From UBA5287 sp041672395 (GTDB lineage Bacteria > Bacteroidota > Bacteroidia > Bacteroidales > Dysgonomonadaceae), in NCBI GenBank assembly GCA_041672395.1, contig JBAYZS010000055.1, forward strand, positions 1 to 14,731: 14,731 nt of DNA, given 5' to 3'. How positions within the stretch are numbered: the stretch's first letter is position 1; every line of letters begins with the position of its first letter. Both the position numbers and the translations under genes were made by a program. The notes below the pieces were generated by a model. It saw only the letters and a list, made by a program, of their open reading frames with translations, was not told the DNA's origin and did no database searches. Below, in pieces: positions 1 through 8,053 of this stretch.

Positions 1-1
1 T

Positions 2-1504
2 TACGGATCGGAAACGATGGATATGAATCCGCACTATCCGAAAGCTGTTTGGGGATTTAACGGAACTGAGCGTCCCGGAGCCGTTTATCTTGCGGCTGTT
101 TTAGCAGCGCATTCACAGAAAGGTTTACCTGCTTTTGGCATTTATGGTCACGAAATCCAAGATGCTACTGATAACACAATTCCTGAAGACGTAGCAGAAA
201 AGCTGCTTCGATTTGCCCGTTCTGCGCAGGCTGTGGCAACGATGCGGGGACAATCGTATCTATCCATAGGAAGCACTGCCATGGGTATTGCCGGTTCGAT
301 TGTTAATCCCGATTTTTTCCAGAAATATTTAGGTATGCGGAACGAATCTGTTGATTCCACCGAGATCATCCGCAGGATACAAGAGGGTATCTATGATGAG
401 GAAGAGTTTACAAAAGCGATGGCTTGGACTTCAACTTATTGCAAGGTAAATGAAGGTATAGACGACAATCGTCCGGAGAAGCAGAAAGACCGTGTAAGCA
501 AAGACAAAGATTGGGAGTATGTGGTCAAGATGACCATTATCATCCGAGACTTGATGAAAGGGAATCCGAAACTAAAAGAGTTAGGGTTTAAGGAAGAGGC
601 CATTGGACATAATGCGCTACTGGGAGGTTTCCAGGGACAGCGTCAGTGGACTGATTTTTTACCTAACGGTGATTTCAGCGAAACGATATTGAACAGTTCG
701 TTCGACTGGAACGGAATCCGCGAAGCGTTTGTTTTGGCTACAGAAAACGATGCACTAAACGGGGTTTCCATGTTGTTTGGTCACCTGCTCTCCAACAAAG
801 CGCAGCTTTTTTCAGACGTACGAACATATTGGAGTCCGGAATCGGTAAAGCGAGTGACAGGAAAAGAGCTTACCGGACAAGCAGCGCATGGTATCATTCA
901 CTTGCTTAATTCGGGAGCGACTACTCTGGATGCCACCGGGAAGCAGAAAACAAATGGTGAGCCAGTAATGAAAGAGCCCTGGAATATCAGTAATGAAGAG
1001 ATGAAAGCATGTCTCAATGCTACCACATGGTCTCCTGCCAACAGGGATTATTTCCGTGGCGGCGGTTACTCTTCCACTTTCCTTTCAGAAGGAGGTATGC
1101 CTGTGACAATGTGCAGATTAAATACGGTAGATGGAATGGGACCTGTGCTTCAGTTAGCTGAAGGATGGACTGTGGAAATAGCACCAGATATACACGATGT
1201 CATCAATCAACGCACCGACAAGACTTGGCCTACCACTTGGTTTGCTCCACGCTTAACAGGCAAGGGTCCTTTCAAGAATGTTTATTCGGTGATGAATAAT
1301 TGGGGAGCCAATCACGGTGCTATCAGTTACGGACATATCGGACAGGATCTGATTACATTAGCAGCAATGCTACGTATTCCCGTCTGCATGCACAATATTG
1401 ATGAAGAAGAGATATTCCGTCCTTCAGCATGGAACGCTTTTGGCATGGAAAAGGAAGGAGCTGATTTCAGGGCTTGCAAAAACTTTGGACCATTATATAA
1501 ATAA
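2..1504 (+). CDS. fucI: L-fucose isomerase, 3' part (5' end outside window)
   Basis: Converts L-fucose to L-fuculose in the cytoplasm, the first step of fucose catabolism. The reading frame is open from base 2, and the residues before the first ATG (17) already look like the family, so that ATG is internal and not the start. By comparison with the roughly 590-residue E. coli enzyme as I remember it, about 90 N-terminal residues are missing. Counting from the ATG at 17, the landmarks are WGFNGTERPG (12-21), GSIVNPDFFQ (93-102), GFQGQRQWTD (204-213) and WGANHGAISYGHIG (429-442). The Mn-binding residues known in E. coli (Glu337, Asp361, His528) correspond to Glu243 (ATEND), Asp267 (SDVRTYW) and His433, all present. 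The C-terminus is complete, ending FGPLYK. fucP follows 63 bases on and is probably cotranscribed. The family call is very secure. Confidence 0.97.
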   Translation, partial: YGSETMDMNPHYPKAVWGFNGTERPGAVYLAAVLAAHSQKGLPAFGIYGHEIQDATDNTIPEDVAEKLLRFARSAQAVATMRGQSYLSIGSTAMGIAGSIVNPDFFQKYLGMRNESVDSTEIIRRIQEGIYDEEEFTKAMAWTSTYCKVNEGIDDNRPEKQKDRVSKDKDWEYVVKMTIIIRDLMKGNPKLKELGFKEEAIGHNALLGGFQGQRQWTDFLPNGDFSETILNSSFDWNGIREAFVLATENDALNGVSMLFGHLLSNKAQLFSDVRTYWSPESVKRVTGKELTGQAAHGIIHLLNSGATTLDATGKQKTNGEPVMKEPWNISNEEMKACLNATTWSPANRDYFRGGGYSSTFLSEGGMPVTMCRLNTVDGMGPVLQLAEGWTVEIAPDIHDVINQRTDKTWPTTWFAPRLTGKGPFKNVYSVMNNWGANHGAISYGHIGQDLITLAAMLRIPVCMHNIDEEEIFRPSAWNAFGMEKEGADFRACKNFGPLYK

Positions 1505-1567
1505 ATTTGAGATTAGAACATGAATTATAGATATAACAAAGGTGGTAAATTGAAGAATTAAAAAATC

Positions 1568-2896
1568 ATGAACATATCAAAATCATCATTACTAAAACAC
1601 AACGGATTCAATTATTTACTGCCGTTTATCCTTGTCACCGCATGTTTTTCTTTGTGGGGTTTTGCCAACGATATTACTAATCCAATGGTAAAAGCTTTTT
1701 CAAAGATATTCCGAATGAGCGTCACAGAGGGGGCTTTGGTGCAGTTGGCGTTCTATGGGGGATATTTTGCCATGGCATTTCCGGCAGCAATTTTTATTAG
1801 AAAGTTTTCCTATAAAAAAGGAATCATGTTGGGACTGTTTCTATATGCCGTGGGTGCTTTTCTCTTTTTTCCTGCTAAACAATCCGGAAGTTTTTATCCA
1901 TTTTTAATCGCTTATTTTATTCTAACCTGTGGATTATCTTTTCTGGAAACAAGTGCCAATCCCTATATTCTGACGATGGGACCTGAAGATACGGCCACTC
2001 GAAGGCTCAATCTGGCCCAATCATTCAATCCGATAGGTTCTCTGGCGGGTATGTTTGTAGCAATGAACTTTATTCAGTCAAGGTTGAATCCTATGAGTAC
2101 CTCTGAGCGCGCACTCATTGCGGACACCGATTTTGAGACTTTGAAACAGGCCGATTTATCCATCCTTATCGCACCTTATTTGTCCATCGGGCTTGTGGTG
2201 ATGGTGATGTTTATAATCATTTGGGTTTCTCGTATGCCTACAAATGGAGATAAGAACAAGCAAATCAACTTCTTTCCTACCCTGAAGCGGATCTTTTCTA
2301 TTCCCAACTACCGTCAGGGTGTAATTGCGCAGTTTTTTTATGTGGGTGCACAGATTATGTGTTGGACATTTATCATTCAATACGGTACACGAATATTTAT
2401 GGCACAAGGAATGGAAGAACAAGTTGCAGAAGTACTTTCGCAGAAATATAATATCGTGGCCATGATCATTTTTTGTATGAGTCGTTTTGTATGTACTTTC
2501 CTGTTGAAATTTCTTAATCCGGGAAAACTGTTACGGATACTTGCCATAGCAGCTGCAATATTTACGTTGGGAGTGATCTTTTTCCAGAACATTTGGGGAT
2601 TATATTGCCTGGTAGCTGTTTCAGCATGTATGTCGCTGATGTTTCCAACAATATATGGAATTGCATTAAAAGGTATGGGGGACGATGCCAAGTTTGGCGC
2701 AGCAGGACTGATTATGGCCATTCTGGGAGGATCAATATTGCCACCGTTACAAGCCTCGATCATAGATTTGGGCACTATAGGAAGTTCGTTCCCGGCTGTA
2801 AATGCATCATTTATACTGCCATTCATTTGTTTTGTTGTGGTGGCCTGGTATGGAGGCAGAACGTATAAAAGGCATTTGATGTCAATGATAAATTAA
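1568..2896 (+). CDS. fucP: L-fucose:H+ symporter (MFS permease FucP)
   Basis: Inner-membrane permease of the major facilitator superfamily, expected to import L-fucose with protons. It has 442 residues, close to E. coli FucP (about 438), with about 12 hydrophobic segments. Diagnostic stretches are WGFANDITNPMV (30-41), AFYGGYFAMAFPAA (61-74), CGLSFLETSANPY (121-133), RLNLAQSFNPIG, AQFFYVGAQIMCW and FPTIYGIALKG near the C-terminal half. Glu127 in FLETSANP matches E. coli Glu135. The E. coli proton-linked Asp46 aligns with Asn38, while Asp35 lies one helical turn earlier; this arrangement appears typical of the Bacteroides-type branch (from memory). The gene follows fucI by 63 bases, which supports fucose as substrate over other hexoses. 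The ATG at 1568 lacks a Shine-Dalgarno sequence, as is usual in Bacteroidota. Confidence 0.95.
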   Translation: MNISKSSLLKHNGFNYLLPFILVTACFSLWGFANDITNPMVKAFSKIFRMSVTEGALVQLAFYGGYFAMAFPAAIFIRKFSYKKGIMLGLFLYAVGAFLFFPAKQSGSFYPFLIAYFILTCGLSFLETSANPYILTMGPEDTATRRLNLAQSFNPIGSLAGMFVAMNFIQSRLNPMSTSERALIADTDFETLKQADLSILIAPYLSIGLVVMVMFIIIWVSRMPTNGDKNKQINFFPTLKRIFSIPNYRQGVIAQFFYVGAQIMCWTFIIQYGTRIFMAQGMEEQVAEVLSQKYNIVAMIIFCMSRFVCTFLLKFLNPGKLLRILAIAAAIFTLGVIFFQNIWGLYCLVAVSACMSLMFPTIYGIALKGMGDDAKFGAAGLIMAILGGSILPPLQASIIDLGTIGSSFPAVNASFILPFICFVVVAWYGGRTYKRHLMSMIN

Positions 2897-2988
2897 TAGA
2901 TGATTTATTCTCAGACTAAAACATCATCAATTTGGAATTAATTAACTCCATTGACGAAAAAATAAAAAGTAGTGTTAATTAGTTAGTG

Positions 2989-3031
2989 AATAGGTTGTAC
3001 TTTTTTTAACTTAATAAAAGTACAACCTATT
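2989..3031 (+). terminator. Perfect 16-bp inverted repeat, possible terminator after fucP
   Basis: The left arm (2989-3004, AATAGGTTGTACTTTT) is an exact reverse complement of the right arm (3016-3031), with an 11-base loop. A run of six T (3036-3041) follows four bases after the stem, as in an intrinsic terminator. It lies 92 bases after fucP and 62 bases before hppA. The stem is long and only about a quarter G+C, and the last stem bases before the T run are A/T, so it is not a textbook terminator. An operator or 5' UTR element for hppA is the alternative. Confidence 0.5.
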
Positions 3032-3092
3032 GATATTTTTTGTAACTTAGTTTGTTGATATAACTTAAATCGGAAAAATAATTATTTATAAC

Positions 3093-5519
3093 ATGAAAAG
3101 ATATTTAACCATTCTATTATTCTTATTATTCTCATTTAGCAATGTATTTGCGAGTGAGGCTGATATTTTAATACCAGATTTGCATGAAGGGACGTTTCAT
3201 ATTTTTGGGAACACAATTTCTGCCTGGAATTTTCTGTTTTGGGGTGCGCTAATCATCTCAATTACCCTTGGAATTAGCTTGTATTTCTTTTTCAATATCA
3301 AGAAAATTCGTGCTCATAAATCGATGCTGGATGTTTCGAAAATCATCTATAAAAACTGTCGCACTTACTTGAAACAACAAGGTAAATTCTTGCTGATTTT
3401 GTTCGTATTTGTTGCGCTGATCATGACATATTACTTTCTTTCGATAGCGAATCATACAATAGGTTCACTGTTGTTTGTGCTGATGTTTACAATAATAGGC
3501 ATCTTAGGATCATTTTCTGTAGCTTGGTTTGGAATAAGAATAAATACATATGCTAATGCACGCACAGCTTTTGTGTCGCTGAAAGGTAATCCATGGAAAG
3601 TTGTGGAAATACCACTACGTGCAGGAATGAGTGTGGGATTGTTTTTGATATCGCTTGAACTAATTTTAATGGTGTCGATATTGCTTTTTGTCCCGCGCCA
3701 CATTGTAGGCATGTGTTTTCTAGGATTTGCCATTGGTGAATCGCTTGGAGCAAGTGTTCTTCGCATAGCAGGGGGTATCTTCACAAAGATTGCCGATATT
3801 GGATCGGACTTGATGAAGGTAATTTTCAAAGTCAAAGAAGATGACCCCAGGAATCCGGGAGTTATTGCAGATTGTACCGGAGATAACGCGGGTGACAGCG
3901 TGGGACCTACGGCGGATGCTTTTGAAACTTATGGAGTTACAGGGGTTGCTTTGATCACTTTTATCACGTTGGCTATCCCCGACCCTGCTATTCAAGCTAA
4001 ACTGATTGTATGGATATTTGGAATGAGATTTTTAATGGATTTGTGCTCTGGAATTTCGTATTTTATTAATCAAGCTATCTCTAAAGTTAAATATAAAGGG
4101 AAGAAATTCTTTGAATTTGAGTCGCCGTTAATGCGATTGATATGGATCGCAGCTATCCTGAGTATTTCCACATCGTTCTTTATGAGTGATATTCTTCTGG
4201 GTGACATGACTGATCCTCATCTATGGTGGAAGCTGGCTGCTATCATCAGTTGTGGAACAATTGCGGCAGTGCTTATCCCTGAATTCACAAAACAGTTTAC
4301 CAGCTCAAGAAAACTGCATGTGAAGGAAATTGTGAAGGCTACGCGTGAGGGGGGGCCGTCGCTGAATATTCTTTCGGGTATCGTATCGGGAAATTTCGGG
4401 GCTTTCTGGACAGGACTGCTCATTGTGGCGCTAATGGTTGTCGCTTTCTTCATCAGCACGACAGGTCTGGAGGCGACTATCGGTCCCCATGCGAGCATTT
4501 TCGCGTTTGGATTGGTAGCATTCGGATTCTTGTGCATGGGACCTGTGACGATTGCAGTAGACAGCTATGGACCCGTGACAGATAACGCACAATCCATTTT
4601 TGAATTGTCGCAGATTGAGCAGATTGACGGCATCAGCGAAGAGATTGAAAGGGATTTTGGCTTTACTCCTGATTTTGAAACGGGCAAATACTATCTTGAG
4701 TCGAATGACTCTGCAGGGAATACATTTAAGGCTACGGCTAAACCAGTATTGATTGGTACAGCTGTTGTTGGCGCGACAACCATGATTTTCTCCATCATTC
4801 TTTTGTTGGAAAGTGTGGGAAGGCTGAATGTCTCGCTTACTTCGGCTCCAATATTACTAGGACTGATTCTTGGAGGAGCTGTGATTTATTGGTTTAGCGG
4901 AGCGTCGATGCAGGCAGTTACTACGGGTGCCTACAGAACTGTTGAATTTATAAAGAAAACGTTTAAGTTGGATAAGAAAAAGGCAGATGAAGAGGATTCG
5001 GTTCAGGTGGTGAAAATTTGTACACATTATGCGCAAAAGGGGATGCTGAACATTTTTATCGCGCTGATGTGCTTTACATTGGGGTTTGCTTTCTTTGATA
5101 GCAACTTCTTTGTAGCTTACCTTATTTCTATTGCTGTGTTTGGTCTGTTTCAGGCTATTTATATGGCGGATGCAGGTGGAGCATGGGATAATGCGAAAAA
5201 GGTTGTGGAAGTGGATTTGAAGGAGAGTAATACACCACTGCATGAGGCCACGATTGTAGGTGATACGGTAGGTGATCCGTTTAAGGATACTACTTCTGTT
5301 TCGCTGAATCCAATCATCAAGTTTTCCACTTTGTTTGGACTGCTGGCAACGGAAATTGCGCTAAACATCCAAATCAATGCTTCTAAAGGAGTCGGAACTA
5401 ATTATAGCGCATGGATCGGGATTGGTTTTTTGACAGTCGCTTTGTATTTTGTATGGCGCACTTATTATAAAATGAGGATTCCGGAGAACAGTAAACAATC
5501 TGCTAATTTATCCGTTTAA
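3093..5519 (+). CDS. hppA: Membrane-bound ion-translocating pyrophosphatase
   Basis: Hydrolyses cytoplasmic PPi and uses the energy to pump H+ and/or Na+ out across the inner membrane. It has 808 residues with about 16 hydrophobic segments, somewhat longer than the usual 650-750. The N-terminus (1-20) resembles a signal peptide ending near VFA-SEAD. Catalytic loops are DDPRNPG followed by DCTGDNAGD (260-268), the segment ending DAFETYG (275-281), GGAWDNAKK (695-703) and GDTVGDPFKDT (723-733); these carry the Asp/Lys sets that bind Mg-PPi. Glu278 (FETYG) fits the E6.53 position linked to ion selectivity, with Val282 at 6.57. In GNTFKATAK the K+-site position 12.46 is Lys546, a residue associated with K+-independent enzymes, while 12.49 is Ala549. 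The pumped ion cannot be fixed from sequence alone. ygiD follows by 28 bases. Confidence 0.96.
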   Translation: MKRYLTILLFLLFSFSNVFASEADILIPDLHEGTFHIFGNTISAWNFLFWGALIISITLGISLYFFFNIKKIRAHKSMLDVSKIIYKNCRTYLKQQGKFLLILFVFVALIMTYYFLSIANHTIGSLLFVLMFTIIGILGSFSVAWFGIRINTYANARTAFVSLKGNPWKVVEIPLRAGMSVGLFLISLELILMVSILLFVPRHIVGMCFLGFAIGESLGASVLRIAGGIFTKIADIGSDLMKVIFKVKEDDPRNPGVIADCTGDNAGDSVGPTADAFETYGVTGVALITFITLAIPDPAIQAKLIVWIFGMRFLMDLCSGISYFINQAISKVKYKGKKFFEFESPLMRLIWIAAILSISTSFFMSDILLGDMTDPHLWWKLAAIISCGTIAAVLIPEFTKQFTSSRKLHVKEIVKATREGGPSLNILSGIVSGNFGAFWTGLLIVALMVVAFFISTTGLEATIGPHASIFAFGLVAFGFLCMGPVTIAVDSYGPVTDNAQSIFELSQIEQIDGISEEIERDFGFTPDFETGKYYLESNDSAGNTFKATAKPVLIGTAVVGATTMIFSIILLLESVGRLNVSLTSAPILLGLILGGAVIYWFSGASMQAVTTGAYRTVEFIKKTFKLDKKKADEEDSVQVVKICTHYAQKGMLNIFIALMCFTLGFAFFDSNFFVAYLISIAVFGLFQAIYMADAGGAWDNAKKVVEVDLKESNTPLHEATIVGDTVGDPFKDTTSVSLNPIIKFSTLFGLLATEIALNIQINASKGVGTNYSAWIGIGFLTVALYFVWRTYYKMRIPENSKQSANLSV

Positions 5520-5547
5520 TTATATATAAAATCATCTTAAAAACTAT

Positions 5548-6333
5548 ATGAATACAAAAATGCCAGTATTATTTGTTGGGCACGGCAGCCCAATGATTGC
5601 AATAAATGAGGATCGTTTTACGGACGGTTTTAAAAAGATTGCGGAGACACTTCCTAAACCGAAAGCAGTAATCTGTATCTCGGCACATTGGGAAACAAGT
5701 GAATTGGCGGTTACGGCTATGGAGCATCCTAAGACGATTCATGACTTTGGGGGGTTCCCAAAAGCGTTATATGAGCAAAAGTACCCGGCACCGGGATCTC
5801 CGGAATTGGCGGAAGAGATTGTTAAAACGATTAAGATGTTCGCTGTTGTGAAGGATGAACATGAATGGGGATTGGATCATGGCACGTGGACGGTCTTGAA
5901 ATATCTGTTCCCTGAAGCGGATGTACCGGTGGTTCAACTGAGCCTGGATCATTTTTTGACACCTCATCAACATTATGATGTGGCTAAACAGCTAGCACCA
6001 TTCAGAGAAAAGGAAGTTATGGTTATCGGAAGTGGCAATATGATTCATAATCTACGTATTCTGGATTGGAATCATATAAATAATGATTATGCTTATAGTT
6101 GGACAAAAGATGTGGCGCAGGATATGGAAAGGGCAATCTTAACGGATAATCATAAAGCTTTGATCTCGTTTCCTGATCGGGGTGGTGATTTTAGTTTTGC
6201 TATCCCAACAAAAGAGCATTATCTGCCTCTTTTATATGCCGTTGCGCTGAAAGATGAGAACGATAAAATATCGTTGTTTAATGAGGGGTTTTTAGGTGGT
6301 TCATTATCGATGACTTCTGTTTATATTGGATAA
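5548..6333 (+). CDS. ygiD: 4,5-DOPA dioxygenase extradiol-like protein (LigB superfamily, YgiD)
   Basis: Class III extradiol ring-cleavage dioxygenase family, DODA/YgiD branch; family members open catechol rings such as L-DOPA, but the physiological substrate in bacteria is usually unknown. It has 261 residues, close to E. coli YgiD. Conserved metal or active-site histidines are seen at His12 (VGHGSPM), His47 (SAHWETS), His111 (GLDHGTW), His167 (GNMIHNLR) and His224 (PTKEHYLPLL); the FGGFP motif lies at 67-71. I chose the ATG at 5548; a second ATG four codons on (5560) would also keep all motifs. It lies 28 bases after hppA with no terminator between, so the two may be cotranscribed. No dedicated aromatic-degradation genes are nearby, so the native role is open. 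Confidence 0.92.
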   Translation: MNTKMPVLFVGHGSPMIAINEDRFTDGFKKIAETLPKPKAVICISAHWETSELAVTAMEHPKTIHDFGGFPKALYEQKYPAPGSPELAEEIVKTIKMFAVVKDEHEWGLDHGTWTVLKYLFPEADVPVVQLSLDHFLTPHQHYDVAKQLAPFREKEVMVIGSGNMIHNLRILDWNHINNDYAYSWTKDVAQDMERAILTDNHKALISFPDRGGDFSFAIPTKEHYLPLLYAVALKDENDKISLFNEGFLGGSLSMTSVYIG

Positions 6334-6338
6334 ACAAT

Positions 6339-6366
6339 AAAAAAACCGGACTTTTGCAAGTCCGGT
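6339..6366 (-). terminator. Intrinsic terminator of the minus-strand KAS III gene
   Basis: A perfect 9-bp stem, ACCGGACTT (6345-6353) pairing with AAGTCCGGT (6358-6366), has a 4-base loop. On the minus strand it is followed by seven T (the A run at 6339-6345, which includes the last stem base), a classic intrinsic terminator 35 bases after the KAS III stop codon. On the plus strand no T run follows the stem, so it would serve the convergent ygiD poorly. Confidence 0.88.
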
Positions 6367-6400
6367 GTCTGTTGTGATATTCTTTGTTTTGTGTATGACC

Positions 6401-7480
6401 TTATGGGATTTTATATACAATACTGTTGATGTTCATTCCTGCTCCTACCGATGCTAAAACGATAATGTCGCCTGAGTTTAATTCGTGAGGTAGAAACTCT
6501 CCTTTATTCACCAAATCTAATAATGTGGGTACAGTGGCAACGGAGGAATTTCCCAACCATGAAATGGTCATAGGCATTATATCCTCGGGAACATTCATAT
6601 TGTATAATTTGTATAACCTTTTAAGAATTGCATCATCCATCTTTCCATTGGCCTGGTGAATGAGCACTTTCTTAACATCCGTGATAGGCATATTTAGTTT
6701 GTCGAGCGAACTTTTAATAGCTTCGGGAACATAAGTAAGTGCATATTGGTAGAGCTTCCTGCCGTTCATCTTCAGATAGAGTTCTTTCTTTTCTGCTAAT
6801 TCCGGATTATAAGAATATCCCATATGCAACATTTGAGCGAATTCTAATGCATCGTTCCTGCTTGCATGTGCAAGTATTCCAACGGGAGTGGTACTTTCAA
6901 TTCCTTCGATAACCGCGGCTCCGGCACCGTCAGCATATATCATACTGTCTCTGTCGTGAGGATCAGAAATACGGGAAAGGACATCGGCTCCAATGACCAA
7001 GATCTTGCTCATCTCACCGGACCTTAAATAGTAATCGGCTTGAATAACAGCTTGGACCCAACCGGGACAACCAAACAAAAGATCGTATGCTATGGTATTG
7101 GGATTCTTGATGCCAAGTTTTTGTTTTACACGAGAAGATAATGTTGGAAGGATGTCTATGCGATTATTATCTACATGAGTCTCTCCAAAATTATGGGCAA
7201 ATATGATATAATCAAGCTCTTCTTTGTCAATACCTGCTGATTGGATGGCTTGCTGTGCGGCTATGAGTGCCAAATCGGATGTGCTTTGATCGTCTTCGGC
7301 ATAACGACGTTCGACAATGGTTGTTATCTCTTCGAACTTGGATACTATTTCCTCATTCGATTTGTCGATAATTACTCCATCCGGTTCCATGAATACACTA
7401 GAGAGAAAGTCTTCGTTTCTCATTCTTTTAGTGGGGACATAACTGCCGGTACCGGTAATGACACTGTATATTCTTCTCAT
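6401..7480 (-). CDS. 3-oxoacyl-ACP synthase III (KAS III / FabH-like)
   Basis: Thiolase-fold condensing enzyme of the KAS III family, which joins an acyl-CoA or acyl-ACP starter to malonyl-ACP. It has 359 residues versus about 317 for E. coli FabH. The catalytic triad is visible: Cys138 in LLFGCPGWVQ, His275 in LIHQANGKMDD and Asn311 in WLGNSSVATVP. The N-terminal ITGTGSYVPTKRMRN and the YADGAGAAV stretch (182-190) also fit. The Cys neighbourhood (GCPGW) differs from the usual FabH form with CxGF, and an extended segment around 200-235 adds length, so it may be a second paralogue for a specialised lipid or secondary product rather than the fatty-acid initiator. No acyl carrier protein or other fatty-acid gene is adjacent. 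It has its own likely promoter (7574-7604) and a strong terminator, so it is probably a single-gene unit. The family is certain; the substrate is not. Confidence 0.9.
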   Translation of the reverse strand: MRRIYSVITGTGSYVPTKRMRNEDFLSSVFMEPDGVIIDKSNEEIVSKFEEITTIVERRYAEDDQSTSDLALIAAQQAIQSAGIDKEELDYIIFAHNFGETHVDNNRIDILPTLSSRVKQKLGIKNPNTIAYDLLFGCPGWVQAVIQADYYLRSGEMSKILVIGADVLSRISDPHDRDSMIYADGAGAAVIEGIESTTPVGILAHASRNDALEFAQMLHMGYSYNPELAEKKELYLKMNGRKLYQYALTYVPEAIKSSLDKLNMPITDVKKVLIHQANGKMDDAILKRLYKLYNMNVPEDIMPMTISWLGNSSVATVPTLLDLVNKGEFLPHELNSGDIIVLASVGAGMNINSIVYKIP

Positions 7481-7573
7481 ATGACTATAAATATTTTCTT
7501 AAAATAAACGTTGATGTTAATCTCTTGTAATTTCGTTATTGATCAATCTATCTCATTGTTTAATTTATCATCG

Positions 7574-7604
7574 CAAAGATATAAATTAAAATTAATATTA
7601 CTAA
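7574..7604 (-). promoter_or_regulatory. Likely Bacteroidota-type promoter of the KAS III gene
   Basis: Read on the minus strand, TATCTTTG (7581 to 7574) matches the -7 consensus TAnnTTTG exactly. TTAG (7604 to 7601) stands at the -33 position with a 19-base spacer; it is one base off TTTG. Transcription would begin near 7568, leaving a leader of about 88 bases. The site lies in the 144-base gap between the PH-like gene and the KAS III gene. Confidence 0.6.
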
Positions 7605-7624
7605 CTACCTGGAAAATTGTTCAA

Positions 7625-8053
7625 TTAGTTTTGTTCATCTTTTCCTTGTATATAAGTTTTGACATTTGGATTTCGCGCTTCTATTGCTTCCATAAGACTT
7701 TTCATGTCTGCACTGGTTGCAACATTGGGTGTGAACATCCCCCTTGAATGATATAGCTGAACTTCACGCTCGCCGGCTACTTGCATCATGCTTATGTCTT
7801 CGATATCTATGTTATTCAACTTTATGCCTATTATATTCTTAGCTATTAAACGGTTATCATCGGTAATCTCATATTTCCACTGAACAAACAGCTGGAAAAA
7901 ACAGGCAAAGATGACCCCTTCCATGATTGCTATTGTCCAATCTACTGATTCATTTCTTACAACGTATATTGTAATGAATACTATTGCCATAAAAAGGACA
8001 AAGAATAAAAAGAAACGGGATTTATTTACATAATATGTTTGTTGATATTTCAT
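7625..8053 (-). CDS. Small membrane protein with bacterial PH-like domain
   Basis: A 142-residue protein of unknown function. Two hydrophobic segments (about 13-32 and 39-58) are followed by a cytoplasmic-looking domain. Its pattern, YEITDDNRLIAKN (61-73), then GIKLNNIDIEDISMMQV and a C-terminal helix TSADMKSLMEAIEARNP, resembles bacterial pleckstrin-homology-like (bPH/DUF304-type) domains: short beta strands and one final helix. I recognise the layout rather than a specific family. The start ATG overlaps the stop of the upstream channel gene by four bases (ATGA), so the two are almost certainly translated in a coupled way and may form a functional pair. No clear terminator follows it. Confidence 0.75.
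   Translation of the reverse strand: MKYQQTYYVNKSRFFLFFVLFMAIVFITIYVVRNESVDWTIAIMEGVIFACFFQLFVQWKYEITDDNRLIAKNIIGIKLNNIDIEDISMMQVAGEREVQLYHSRGMFTPNVATSADMKSLMEAIEARNPNVKTYIQGKDEQN

Noticed and set aside
17..1504. ATG at 17 as the start of fucI
   Set aside because: The frame is open upstream to the window edge and about 90 N-terminal residues of the family are missing, so this Met is internal.
2593..2868. 91-residue plus-strand reading frame inside fucP
   Set aside because: Alternative frame of the conserved permease with no protein-like features of its own.
3047..3054. TTAGTTTG as a firm hppA promoter
   Set aside because: One mismatch to TAnnTTTG and no well-spaced -33 element; too weak to list as a feature.
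7615..7626. AATTG/CAATT repeat after the PH-like gene as a terminator
   Set aside because: Five A/T-rich pairs with a two-base loop cannot form a stable hairpin.
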